NCBI GenBank assembly: GCA_032622095.1
Contig: CP136069.1
Location: 162,429,043 to 162,493,042 of the forward strand
DNA: 64,000 bases
Origin: Siphonodentalium dalli
Taxonomy: Eukaryota; Mollusca; Scaphopoda; Gadilida; Siphonodentaliidae
Reading direction: 5' to 3'
The notes below the pieces were generated by a model that made no database searches, was not told where the DNA came from, and saw only the letters and a program-made list of their open reading frames with translations. Position 1 is the stretch's first letter. Each line of letters begins with the position of its first letter. Below are positions 46,299 through 57,585 of the stretch, piece after piece. The position numbers were made by a program, and so were the translations under genes.

Positions 46299-46475
46299 AT
46301 TCACAGGTCGGAATGGTTGGGCTATAACCGCCATTTGCCTGGCATGTCACTGCCGGTGAACCATTTGTTTTGTAGCCATCAAAACATATTAATGTGCAAA
46401 CTGTACCATATATTACTTCCACTCTGGTGCATCGAAGTAGTCCATTAGCGACATCACGGTAGGTACATGTCCTAA
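46299..46475 (-). CDS. Host HYR/CCP gene, exon 3: sushi module CCP-1a
   Basis: A 177-nt exon, phase 1-1, acceptor AATTCAG, donor GTAAGT. It encodes RTCTYRDVANGLLRC, VEVIYGTVCTLICFDGYKTN, PAVTCQANGGYSPTIPTCE. It has the four sushi cysteines, the NG near the first strand and the GY turn, with Tyr in place of the usual Trp as in CCP-2a. It joins exon 2 through Val, the same as at the other HYR/CCP-a borders. It is the first CCP of the first complete unit in the window. Confidence 0.92.
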
Positions 46476-49400
46476 CTGAATTGTAGAACAATAAACATAG
46501 TAAGCAACAAATCTATTAAGCCCACGCTCGCGTGGCCCTAATTGAGTGGGGTTTTCCCAAATTATGAAATACTACAATATATTTGATACAGTTTTGCCTA
46601 AAAGTCTTGATATTTCGAAATAACATTTTCTCAAAAAATTTCAAAATTTATTTTTAACAATTTGTAAATTGTGATTAAAATGACCAGAAATTTACGAACC
46701 ATAAATCAATTAGAACTTATAAGCCTGCTTTCCAAAAACATGAACAATCTTTAAAGTTCACTGTAAAGTACAATGTTTTCATAAATTCAGTATATATATC
46801 CATGACATGATATCTGAGGATCATGACATGGACTTTATTATTCTTGATTCAAGAAATATCATAATAATTTTCATTTAGAAAGTCAACCACCCATCAATAA
46901 TGTTCAATATCTAAACATTTGCATGCCGTTCCTTTTGACTGCCTTATACCATGAATATCTTCTCTACTCTATGTCCGTATAGAGATCATAACAAAACAAA
47001 TATTTGTTTCGAACATATAGGCTATCTTATAGTACAACTATACACTTCTGTAAATATATCTATATATGTTAATTAGTACTCTGTATTCGCCACTTAATTG
47101 TGGCATTGAGTAAATAAACAATCAATCAAACGATAATGTGACGTCACCAATTGTTTACATAATACGAGGAGTTATTTATTAAAGATGCGAGTACTTTCCC
47201 GCACAGTAGAACGGTTGGCTTACAAGATTAATGTCGTAATCGGAAATCAAGAGGCCAAACGAAATCGGTCGACTTGCAACCTCTCATGACCATCAGCAAC
47301 CGCTATCATCGCCACGACGATAACAACAACATTCTCCTATTTATATATACGTTATTAGTTCGCTTATAAATCGGACGCCGTGCTTATAACATATTTATAA
47401 CACCCAATCATCCCGAGAAATTAACAATCAGTGATGAGTTTCTATTACCAATTAAATATGTGTCAGTCTTACAAACCTGGTAAATACCAATCAATACTCC
47501 ATAATTTCCAGTGAACGATTCATTTCCGCTTTATACATGTATGTATTTGTAACGAATCGTGACATTCCACTTGACTATTGTGGTAATCTTGGATTAATTA
47601 AAGAGCACACCACTCTTCTCTTCTGTTGTGCATTATTCCATACATTCATAACCATATTTATTATATCACAAGCAGCACTTTCGGCCAATTTAAGTTATGC
47701 AATGGGGTACGGTTACCGACCTTTATTTTACTTTAATTTAAATATCTGTTGCCCCGGCAGTAAAACGGTCTGTCTTGATTACAATTTTTTCGTTGTGTTG
47801 TGGGGGGGGGTACTAAATGTACCACTGTTCAAGAAGTAACTGCAGGATTTCGACGACAGAGCAAAGACTCAAGCAACGCGTCCGAATACTTTTCCCCCTC
47901 TCGATCTGAAGTTTTAGTATGCCATACCCGGTATTACAAGCTGGTTTCATTCTGGTGCTAATGGGCGATATTAGCCACATAATATGGTCCCTCTCAGTTC
48001 CATATGGTCAGAATCCCAAATTATGTTATGACCAAATTCCATAACCCATCATTTAAAATGAATTAATCATGCCTATTAAGGTACTGGGACAACCTGAATA
48101 AAACATTTAGTAGTCATTGGATTAAGTAAATTGGTTTTTAAAAACCAGGTGAATCACGATTTGCTACCTTTTGGGAACAACAGAATAATGTTCGGGATAT
48201 ATGTGAAAAATCTACTTTTTTTTACCAAATTCGGTTGACATTTTGCAAGCCATCTGGAATAATTTTTCTAAAAACACATCAATGTGACACATTTAAGACC
48301 AATGAAAACAATAAACACCATTGATATCAAAGATAGTTCCATTTCACTTGAAAGAATGGTCCAAACCTGAAAGGTAAATGTTTGCCGATTTTTATGGCAA
48401 CTTTGTGATTTATTATTTCTGGTAATATCAGTGGTTAAAATAATAAAAAATTAACAAAGGTGCATCAGAAATGTTAGTATTCAATGTACATAGACACAGT
48501 GGTCAATTGTGTTCAACAACCACAACTTGTAAGCCATTACTTGTCATGGGGGCAATATTTACCATCTTCCATATGTTGGCCGCCATTTTGACAGCCATTT
48601 TGAGACAAAGTACCATTGTGTTGGAATACTCATTAGTAATGGTATGCCTCTTTTCTAGTGCACAGTTCTGGTAACTTCTTGTTGAAGTATGACTATAATC
48701 TCAATGGTGACTTTTTGTGAAATGTTATACCGCGTTCTATAACATCGAATTTTTGAGGGATCGGAAGTGGCTTGACATATTCCATTGCTCCAATGAACAG
48801 TTAACATGAACAATACAAAAGTCACAATTCTGAACCAGTTCCCTACAGCAGAGATATTAGTTTTGTTTTTTTAAATTACCCCCCCCCCCCTTCAGTATGC
48901 CATTTTGGTGGCCCTCTTGGACGTGGAGTTCCAATTTCATCCACAAAGAAACAGAATCTAGGCCCATTTGGAACATGAATTGGAATGCTCCATTCTTATT
49001 TTGCTGGACCTCTCATTCGAAATAGACGAATACGCACGAATGTCGGGTTAATACAAGTTCAACAATTAAGCCTGTGGCCGTTTGTTGAACTAATATTAGC
49101 TCAACAATCCTACAAATGAATCAATTGGAATCAAGTAACTACTCATCAATCGAGAACTCAGTTAACGGATTGAGGTTTGTCACAATTCCTCTCTACTGAC
49201 AATGTGATTATGCTATATCGGTAGGTGGGTGGAATCAATTTATTTCGAATCCAATATAAAATCGGATTAAGAGGGGGTGGCCCTTCTTATCTGTAAACGC
49301 CAGGAAATATCATTTCTTCTGTGACGTTTTTATGATCAGTGAATACCAGTGAAAATTTATACCAAATATTACATATGTACACGAAAGAGGAATCAAAAGT

Positions 49401-50418
49401 GAACCGTCTCAAGTTCGCCATTCTACACAGAATTTGAAGGGGTGGTTCTTATCTGTAAACGCCAGAAAATATTGTTTCTTAAGTTATGTTTTCATGGTCA
49501 GTGAGCATTAGTTAATATTTAAACCAAAAATCTCGGGTGTACGCGAAGGTGTAATTGAAAGTGATGTTGTGGGTTTTTTTGGAGCGCCCCTAGCCCCTAA
49601 ACACAAGGATTGCGAAACTTAAGAAATAGATTGTCTTCGCTGATTTAACGGTAACACAAGATCGGAAGCATCAAACCTTTCGTACGTGATAGTTTAATTG
49701 AAACCTCTGGGATCCCTGTACATTTGGACCGAATCGCTAGCATATAGATAGAAATGTTCAGTGTCGACGCTGGTTGAACGAATCATGTCTATGGATATCG
49801 AATCGCCCAAACCATTCTCCGAATTTTGATAATGAATTAAAATCACATGGATGTTTACGCTCCAAAAAAACCTAATAATATTCTCTTTTGAATTTTTACC
49901 GGTATTGAAATAGGTTGATAAATACTTGAACTACCTTTTACGGGTATTATGTGTCACAGAAAGACGCATTGAAGTCACAAAGTACAACTTTGAACACGGT
50001 GTTTGGTCCCAAACAACCAAGAAGCCATGTGCACAGCATCGTACAAAAAGAGTTTTCTATGTTTGTCCATATCCTGATATGGTAGAAATAATGAGCGTTT
50101 GTTTCACTTCTGCGCGAAAAATTGGAAACGGGTTGTATGAAGCTGGTATATCAAATTATCAATGGATGTATATCGTGTATTTGTCAGCCTATCTTGTAGC
50201 TCCTAAAATTACACCAAATGGTCGTTCAAAATAGGTCAATACATAGGTGAAATACGCTTGTACGGAGTATTGGAGTAATAGAAGTTAAACCCTGTTAAGC
50301 ATAAAACAATAACGAGCGTTCATTTTTAGACTTATTATCTCAACATTTCCTAAGAAAACTGCTCGTCAGTAAGTATTTATAAAGGTCAGACTTAATAATG
50401 TAGTTTTATTCTTCTCAC
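46476..50418 (-). other. Intron 2 of the host gene
   Basis: 3.9-kb intron. A direct duplication of about 130 bp occurs at 49271-49400 and 49436-49565 (GGGGTGG, CTTATCTGTAAACGCCAG and ATGATCAGTGA or ATGGTCAGTGA words). A C-run is at about 48886. The frames at 47537-47839 and 49926-50234 lack recognisable domains and I do not call them genes. Confidence 0.65.
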
Positions 50419-50549
50419 CTTTGACGGTGACTTTGAAATTGCAAAAGGCTGCCGCCCCCCTGTTGTCAATAACTCGGTAAGTGACCTGTACCGGATATCG
50501 TGGGAATCTAGAACCACTACCCAGTCCGTATATTCGTCGCACCGAAGAC
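50419..50549 (-). CDS. Host HYR/CCP gene, exon 2: second half of HYR module 1
   Basis: A 131-nt exon that enters in phase 2 and leaves in phase 1. Acceptor GTCTTTCAG, donor GTGAGA. It encodes SSVRRIYGLGSGSRFPRYPV, QVTYRVIDNRGAAAFCNFKV and TVK, that is, the C-terminal strands of an HYR domain with the V-T-Y-x-V-x-D-x-x-G and C-x-F-x-V-x-V hallmarks. The other two HYR domains of this gene have no intron here, so HYR-1 either gained one or kept an ancestral one. The intron that splits it is 7 kb and carries most of the LINE and Penelope debris of this part of the window. Confidence 0.9.
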
Positions 50550-51059
50550 CTGAAAGACAACAGAATGAAAGCTCAGAAACTAGTATGAAGCGCGTGTGAT
50601 TGGCCAATAAATTAAGTGGCAAATCAAATCGATCATTGACATTATTTGTCGATATTTCCTGCTAAAACAATTTTGATGACTGCCAACACCTTTTCAACAC
50701 CGATTCAATGAAGCTCTATTTCTATCAATAACAGTGTATGCTTGAAATTCATGGTCTACTCTACTTAGTGAATCGGTCCTACTAAACAACAAACTTAAGA
50801 CAAGGTATATTGTGATGGAGCATGAGTTCTTTTCGGACTAACTAGATATGCTGCGAACTCCACTTTACTATAACTGAGCTCATATGACAGTAGGCAGTCG
50901 TTTGCAAAAAGACGTGTGTGTGATGTTACACATTCTGACAGGTTAATTACATTGCTAGGAAGAGAACAGGGGAAAATCCAACGAATCAGGCAACTATGCT
51001 ACTTGATTAATACATTAGATGTATTAGTATATCACCAACTCTTTGTTCAGTATATGATT

Positions 51060-51840
51060 CCATATATTATGATAGAAGTCTAAAAAGACCACTTCTGGTA
51101 ATAATAGTTTGGGTTGCCTTAACGATTTTGTAGTTAGTGTTAAGTGGAAGAGAATTCGAGCTACGCAGGAGTATGACACTGTCTGTGTATTTTGTTTCTA
51201 ATGACATAAAACATTCATCCCTGATTTGATTATATGATGGGCAGACTAAAAGAAAGTGGTCTGCGCTTTCTATGTCGCTACACGAGCATCTGTTGCTTTC
51301 ATTTAGGTGATTGTTGTGGAGGTCTTCATTGAGACTACTGCTCATATTATTCTCATGTTGAGACGCTCACTGGCATCAAGTCGCGATTTAAACACTTCTA
51401 GGAATTCCGTTTGTTTCAGTTCAGGGGTCAAGTCATTCCATAATCTACTCGCTGATGGCAGAACAGTATCCATGGATAAGGAGAGATCTGAGCGAGGGGG
51501 TCTGAGTGAAGTTTTTCTGAATGAGTATCGTTCTGCTCCTGGGTTCGCTTGGTTCAACACGTTACAGAGACATATGAAACATTTTGTATAATTGATGTAA
51601 CTTGAATTTGTTCCGTCTATCCGCCAAAGTTTGCCAACCAAGGTCAGATATTATATTATTAGTGTTAATACATGTACCCGTATTATTACGCCACAAGGTG
51701 GTGTAAGCTGTATTACAGTTTTTCATGTTCGAGCGGACGATCGATAATCCACTGGGCGAATGAATTATGGTTAGGTATTTTTTCGTACTTGAGTATAAAC
51801 CGTACCGATAGAGTGACGATAGTCCAACAAAGATTAGCAC
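51060..51840 (-). pseudogene. LINE C-terminal remnant (F)
   Basis: Minus-strand frames carry the typical end of a LINE ORF2: IISDLGWQTLADRRNKFKLH near 51650-51590, then (after a shift) SDLSLSMDTVLPSASRLWND, PELKQTEFLEVFKSRLD, and a CSCSDIESADHFLLVCPSYN zinc knuckle near 51290-51225 followed by RDECF. The palm domain is absent from this piece. It is probably the 3' part of the same element as fragment G 2 kb away. Confidence 0.75.
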
Positions 51841-51879
51841 ATGTGTTTACGTCACCGGTGTAATTGTGGGGACATGTTT

Positions 51880-52700
51880 CTATTATGAAGGTTCGCTATC
51901 CCGAAGGTCCACTATTCCGAAGGTTCTCTACTCTGAATACTTGCTATTTCGAAGGTTCACTATTCCGAAGGTTCGCTATTCCGAAGGTTCTGTATTCCGA
52001 ATGTTTTTGTTATTTTTAGGTTATTTCTATATTCTAAAGTATTTAGAGGGTTCATTATCACGAAGATTCTTTTTGTGGAGTGTGCGCTCACATCCGAACT
52101 GATCCTGCGCGCATACCGAAACAGATACAGGAGGAAATAACTTAGAACATTAAATGTGATTTTGTTTTGTTTTCGCGGGTTTTCTCGAGATTTAATGTGA
52201 TTACGTGGGCCCATACCTTTGAATTCTTGGCATATAATATGAATGTTGTGGTATATATGGACCCTCCTGCATTGGGACATGACACAGTTGACTTAAGCGC
52301 TGTTCTGTGTGGGCTCCAATTTGGGGTTCAATATTTTAAGGGCCAAATTTAGAATTTTATGGGCCCATACCTTTGAACTCTGGGCATATAATATGAATAT
52401 TGAGGGGGGGCAAGACTCTATTCCGAAGGTTCACTATCCCGAAGGTACACTATTCCGAAATTTCTCTGAATGTTCGCTATTCCGAAGGTTCACCAATCCG
52501 AAGGTTCGTTATTCCGAAGGTTCTCTATTCCGAAGGTTTTTGTTATTTTAAGGTTAATTCTATATTCTAAAGTATTGAGAGGGTTCATTATCACGAAGAT
52601 TCTTTTTATGAAGGAAATAACTTAAAACATTAAATGTGATTTTGTTTTGTTTTCGCGGGTTTTCTTGAGTTTAATGTCATTACGTATGACCTTATTTCTC
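51880..52700. repeat. 16-bp GAAGGTTC minisatellite within a larger duplication
   Basis: Runs of CCGAAGGTTCACTATT-type 16-mers lie at 51885-52005 and 52415-52545. The sequence after each run is also shared: TTTTTGTTATTTT, TATATTCTAAAGTATT, GAGGGTTCATTATCACGAAG, then GGAAATAACTTA, AACATTAAATGTGATTTTG. The second copy lacks about 55 bp found at 52075-52130. Between them CCATACCTTTGAA, CATATAATATGAAT is duplicated at 52211 and 52367. Confidence 0.8.
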
Positions 52701-53161
52701 ATTACATATTCACGCCAAGCAGCCCACACAATTGCTATGTTTCCATGCGATTTAATGTCATTACGTGTGACCTAATATCTCAATAATCTGAGGCAAGAGT
52801 ACGCCTGCTAAAGGCGAATTATAACAGTGGAGCTATAACGCTCAATGAATACTGGAGGCTATAACAAACTGCGCAGCAGACTATCGCTGAATAGACGAGT
52901 ATGAGATGAGCATAACTGCAATTGTGACATTGTTTAAAGGCCCACTTAATTTTCGAGTCATTGATTTTTGTTATAGTATATACGGTTTTAATAACAATTT
53001 ATGCCATAAAATTTGAATAAAATACTATAATTCATCACTATTTGAAACGCAGAATACTTCTATTTCCTAGTTTGAAACACCTTTGAAAAACCGCGACAAG
53101 TCGTGCGTCGTATATCTAGCAACTAACATGTCCTGTTCGGCTTTCCATAGATTTCAACGTA

Positions 53162-53630
53162 ATTTGATACTTAGGGGTGTTTGTGTCCGGGAAGTGTTTT
53201 GGACGGGTCAAATCGTGACCCCGACCTGATCTTGACCTTTAAAACTGTCAATGCAAGGTCAATTTGGGTAAAACGGACGAATTTCGGCGAAATTTGATAC
53301 CTAGGGATACTTTTGTCCGGGGAGTGTTTTGAACGGGTCAAATCGTGACCTCGGCGTGACCTTGACCTGCAATGTGGTCAATCAAAGGTCAAATCGGGTA
53401 AAACGGGTGGATTTCGACGACATTTGATACCTATGGGTACTTTTGTCGGGGAGTGTTTTGGACGGGTCAAATCATGACTCCGACCTTACCTTCACCTTCA
53501 AAATTGTTAATTAGCTAGGGGTATTTTTCTCCGGGGTGGGGGTTTTTTGGACGGGTCAAATCATGACCCTGACCTTGATTTTCGAAATAGTTAATTCAAG
53601 GTCAAATCGCGCCTTTTGCCGGAAATCAGA
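53162..53630. repeat. ~130-bp tandem repeats rich in TGACCTTGACC words
   Basis: Units start ATTTGATAC at 53162, 53292 and 53422, with a shortened fourth from about 53512. Each has GGGTCAAATC(G/A)TGAC, CTTGACCT and AAGGTCAA words. These contain direct repeats of AGGTCA-type half sites. Confidence 0.85.
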
Positions 53631-53829
53631 TGGGAAACAGCCCGGACGAAATCGGGCCCATCAGCTTGTGTAATAAAGAAGACAGTTTGAAGAATGTAAT
53701 GTATAACACGAGAAACGGGAAAACTTGAAATATGGAAGTATGCAAATTTCCCACAAAAAAATTGAAAGCTAGTTTATAGTATAATTATATTATAATTTAT
53801 ATTTATGGCTAATAATATGATATTGGTGG

Positions 53830-54560
53830 CGTTACCATTTCTGACTATGGTTTTCTTGTTAAATATGAGACCAAGATGTCTATGATAATAAACTTCCTCA
53901 ACAATACAGTTTGCCATTGTAAGAGGTGGATGATCGGGGGTGTTTACCAAGAAATAAGGGAATTGGTTTTTATTTCATAAAAAGGTAGCAAGCCAACGAT
54001 TGGACCATTCAACCAACTTTGCAATATCATTGTTAATTAAGGCTGTTGCTCGATTTGGATCTTCTATATATGGTCAAAACATTGATGTGTCATCTGCAAA
54101 AAGCCGAATGTGACAAGTAACATGTTCAGATATATCATTGATTAAATTAAAAAGAGAAGAGGTCTGAGTATTAATCCTTGTGTGATACCATCTCTCACGT
54201 GGCCCCATTCCGAATTAGCGCTACCTACGACTACTCGTTGCTGACGATATGTTAAATAAGACTCGCGGAGTTTTAGAAGATTACCAGTTATACCTATACG
54301 TCCCAATGTGTAAAGGATGCCCTTATGCCAGACCTTAACGAAAGTTTTACAGACATCACAAAACATACATCAATTTCTCAATAATGTAATCGTAAATAGC
54401 TGTTAGTTTGTATACAGTAGAGTCGCCTCTAACGAAGCCAGACTGAACTATTGATCTAACTCCGTTAGTAGTCAAAAACTCCCACACTTTATTTTATAAA
54501 TGCACTTCTCAAAAGCTTTGGACATACAACTTAACAATGATAATGGTTTATAATTAGAAA
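53830..54560 (-). pseudogene. LINE reverse transcriptase remnant (G)
   Basis: On the minus strand the palm reads SGFVRGDSTVYKL and then FCDVCKTFVKVWHKGILY near 54365-54310 (motif A, with D-V-S-K-A-F changed to D-V-C-K-T-F). It continues GNLLKLRESYL, RQQRVVVGSANSEWGHV, GITQGLILRPLLF, then FADDTSMF near 54105-54082 (motif C intact, followed by a TGA), and the thumb word HRHLGLIFNKKTIV near 53905. It lacks both the endonuclease and the C-terminus in place. Many stops are present. Confidence 0.8.
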
Positions 54561-54716
54561 CGAGAGATTTGTCAACCAGATGGACATTTCACTACTACTA
54601 TTATGAGGAGGAACTCTTGTTTCGTGTTAAGATTTCGTTTTCATTAGGGCCCACACATAACTAACTTAGCAGGGAACATAATTACTTGAAGAGTAAATAG
54701 TCCGATTTTACAATCT

Positions 54717-54718
<2 letters not shown>

Positions 54719-54752
<34 letters not shown>
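54719..54752. repeat. (TA)n microsatellite upstream of Penelope-like fragment
   Basis: An uninterrupted TA run of about 33 bp bordered by the plus-strand Penelope-like coding sequence. Confidence 0.85.
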
Positions 54753-54754
<2 letters not shown>

Positions 54755-55382
54755 AAAAATCTATACCATTTGTAACCACACACAATCCTCGCCACAACAT
54801 CTCGCGATGTGCAAAGGACCTTTTTCCTATCCTAGAAAAGAGTAACAAAATTCGATCGCTGGTGAATAAGGACGAAATAATAGATAGTAAGCGCCAACCA
54901 AGTAACTTAAAACGAATCCTGACAAAGGCACGCTTCCCATAGAAAACAAAACTGAATACCAAGTAAAACACTGTGGTGACAAACAATGTAAAGCATGCCG
55001 TCAAGTGTTTCCGGGGAAAAAATTACCATTAAAAAACAAAATGGAAATATTCCCAAATACTGACTTGGACTGTAAATCAAAAACTCTGATACACTACATA
55101 ACTTGCGATGGATGCGGCGAAGGATACGTAGGCCAAATCGGAAACACTGTATGTGGAAGGGTGACCATCCATCGGCAACAAATAAATCATAAGGAATATC
55201 GACAGATACCACTAAGTGGGCATTTGGAAGAATGCAACAATGGCAACTTCAGGATATTCCCATTCTACAAAATGAAAACAGACAATATTGTGGCTAGACT
55301 AGTGCAAGAAGATCTCTTTAAACAACGTTTCCGGTCGAAACTAAACGCCGGAAGTGACGTGTACAACCCACACCGGAAGTGA
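54753..55382 (+). pseudogene. Penelope-like element fragment with GIY-YIG endonuclease
   Basis: The plus-strand frame from 54755 reads IPFVTTHNPRHNI, LFPILEKSNKIRSL, LKRILTKARF: the end of a Penelope-type RT. A frameshift near 54935-54940 leads into a cysteine motif HCGDKQCKACRQVF. The GIY-YIG endonuclease follows (LIHYITCDGCGEGYVGQIGN, then TVCGRVTIHRQQI, then LSGHLEEC) at about 55070-55230. In Penelope elements this C-terminal nuclease cuts the target for insertion. Glu and Arg expected further on are plausible but not certain. The RT palm is missing, so it is 5'-truncated. The stop is at 55380-55382, followed by about 110 bp and a second TA tract. Confidence 0.85.
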
Positions 55383-55492
55383 CGTCATAATAACTTGTTG
55401 TTAATCAATGTCTATTGACAAATGCAAGAAGCATGAAAGGCCTATAGACTAAACGAATTAAAAATCAGTTCAGATCATGAATTAATCATTTC

Positions 55493-55494
<2 letters not shown>

Positions 55495-55531
<37 letters not shown>
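55495..55531. repeat. (TA)n microsatellite downstream of Penelope-like fragment
   Basis: A TA tract of about 35 bp closing the Penelope-like segment, similar to the one at 54719-54752. Confidence 0.85.
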
Positions 55532-55534
<3 letters not shown>

Positions 55535-56398
55535 GTGTATACATGTATGCATACGATGTTTTTAAGATATCAATGTGTGTGCAAGGTGTGTGTGAGTTGT
55601 GTACGATTGTCGACACCCCACCAGTCCCGTCTATATATCTATGCAGTCGTTGTTATCAGATAGTGTTCTGTACATAAATGTGTAATATAATGAAAAAATT
55701 AAAATTAAAATTAAAAAACTTATTAAACAAAAAATTGTTTTGCTTTTCTGACTGCTGATAGTACTTCATTGCTTATCGTTCGGTAATTTGGTCTGATTTT
55801 CATTAAAAGCACCCATCGACTATCAATTCACAACCGCTTCTATGTGTTCCACTGGCTTTACGGATTATCCTGCATGCAGAAATGAGTTAATGTTCTATTG
55901 TGTGCTGTTTTCTTGTGTTGATACTGATGCAATGATACAATAAAGCTGATAATCTGAAATCCAGTGATGGGTGATAGGATGCACTTAAATTATTTAAGAG
56001 GGTCGCCATACAATATCATGGCATAGTGGTGCATGCGCAACGATCGTGATATTCAAGGGAATACACAATTATGGATTTAATTAAAACTTGAGTGCCACGT
56101 GTAAGTGTTTTAGTATATATATTATATGTGTGATTTGAATATTCTTTCGAATGTTCGGTCACATGACATAATCGGGCGTTTAAACCAGTTAACATATTTT
56201 ATAACTTGGTACGTAACAAAACTGGAATAGAAAATAAGTGAGAATTATAAGAAATGAAGAGCGAAAAGCCATAAAATTACACTTTTGAGGCCTCCTCAGA
56301 TACATGGTGTATATCTGTATTTTGTTGATGACAGTCCTGATGCTTCTTGCGTCTGGTCTCACAAAGCGCCACGTGCAAGTGGTCGTTGAAGGAACCTG
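55532..56398. other. Intron sequence without recognised feature
   Basis: AT-rich. An AAAATTAAAATTAAAATTAAAA stretch near 55692 could be a retroelement tail. No exon seen. Confidence 0.45.
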
Positions 56399-56793
56399 CT
56401 ACCAGAAAGAACCAGTGGCTTGTCGTTCTTTTGGTTTTACTTCTGTTGTTATTATTACTGAATGTTGGGATTCTTTGACTGCATTGCTCAGCTCATCCAT
56501 CTCATTGGCGAGACTGTCTGTGTTTGTGTACAGACAGCAGAATTTAAAACTATTTACAGTTTCTTTCGATTTCTTTAGCTTTCTGCTCTTGGTTTTAGAT
56601 GGTCCACTTTTCTGTTCAATTGATGGCACCGTACTCATGAGTTCCATTCACCATTGGCATTCGATTCTTTTTCTGTGGCTATGGTGTACAACCTCTTGGA
56701 TTCTTCCCTTTCTATTCGGGTTAAGTCTCTCGTTATTGAGAGATTCCTCGGTTTATCCGTCGCATCCTTCAAATTCTTATTTTTCTCGAACAT
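56399..56793 (-). pseudogene. LINE ORF1 end and endonuclease start remnant
   Basis: Minus strand, two overlapping frames. 56793-56635 reads NLKDATDKPRNLSITRDLTR then IEREESKRLYTIATEKESN and GEWNS-stop, which looks like the C-terminal end of a LINE ORF1. 56647-56399 overlaps it and reads FCCLYTNTDSLANEMDELS, then VIITTEVKPKE, the first strands of a LINE apurinic-type endonuclease with the catalytic Glu in TEVKPK. The reading stops soon after. It lies on the same strand and in the right order to be the 5' part of the LINE whose RT and C-terminus are fragments G and F. Confidence 0.75.
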
Positions 56794-57195
56794 TGCACCT
56801 TTACTTTACTAACCTAATTTAGCGGGTTTTTTTGCGGGGTTTTTTTGTGTGTGTGAAAAAAAATGTGTTTGATTCACATCCAAAGTTTGTGTGCAAAGTT
56901 AATGTATTTTCCCTTTTTGTTACGAATGAAATAAAAACATACATGCTATATTCCCTGTGTATTGTTCATTTCGGTGGAGGTAAATTTGATACGAACATAT
57001 ACTGGACTTTTGACCAATACCTAATTCTCAAAACCACATTTTGATCAAAACTAATTGTGCTTGGTTTTGATCAGAATCAAAATGCATGTATTGCATATCT
57101 GACATTGTGACAAAGTTGAAACTCCATTTTGGTTTCGTGTGAAATCAAATTTTTTAATAATGTATTTTATAGGTTTTTATTTCAATATCCTTTAA

Positions 57196-57531
57196 AGGGG
57201 TATTGTACACTAAATCTGGTAATTTTTGGAACCATTTCCTTTTATACTCAACAGAATATATGTAACAAATGAATGAATTTGAGCCTTGGATGAGTACAAA
57301 ATACACTCATTTACTGTATGAACATGGTAATTATAACGAAAATGAATTTATGACTCCAGCCATCAATTCATTTTCATTATCATTACCATGCTGTTTGCTT
57401 CATTCCTAGAGCATGGGTGTATTTTGCACTAATCTATTGCTCAAATTCATTCATTTGTTGCATATATTCGGTTGAGTATAAACGGAGATGGCCCCATAAA
57501 TGGCTTGATTTAGTGTAATGTGCGTACCCCT
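57196..57531. mobile_element. TTAA-flanked foldback element, 336 bp
   Basis: TTAA at 57192-57195 and 57532-57535. Ends AGGGGTA and TACCCCT. The arms are about 160 bp and run inward to a centre near 57363: TTTATACTCAAC(A/C)GAATATATG, AACAAATGAATGAATTTGAG, AAAATACAC(T/C)CAT and AAAATGAATT are shared by both arms in opposite orientation. The outermost 15 bp are followed by an ACACTAAATC word on both sides. No coding capacity. Confidence 0.82.
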
Positions 57532-57585
57532 TTAATTCCGTCGGCCATTATTATGGCTTGTATCACACAATGCGAATTTACATAC

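Larger units (their letters stand above)
50550..57585 (-). other. Intron 1 of the host gene (within HYR-1)
   Basis: 7-kb intron. From 3' to 5' it contains LINE C-terminal remnant F (51060-51840), the GAAGGTTC minisatellite block (51880-52700), 130-bp TGACCTTGACC repeats (53162-53630), LINE RT remnant G (53830-54560), a Penelope-like fragment between TA tracts (54719-55531), LINE ORF1/endonuclease remnant (56399-56793) and a TTAA-flanked foldback (57196-57531). Confidence 0.75.

Noticed and set aside
47537-47839. 100-residue hydrophobic plus-strand frame
   Set aside because: AT-driven hydrophobic composition and no recognisable family. It ends in a G-run region.
49926-50234. 102-residue plus-strand frame
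   Set aside because: No domain or secretion pattern, in an intron and antisense to the host gene. No splice partner seen.
51866-52551. Plus-strand frames with RRF/PKV/YSEG-like repeats, looking like a repeat protein
   Set aside because: They are the translation of a 16-bp minisatellite; the period is not a multiple of three, and the frame drifts through all three readings.
56304-56822. 172-residue plus-strand open frame, hydrophobic and Ser/Leu-rich
   Set aside because: It runs antisense to the LINE ORF1-end and endonuclease-start remnant. The minus-strand frames carry recognisable motifs and this one does not.
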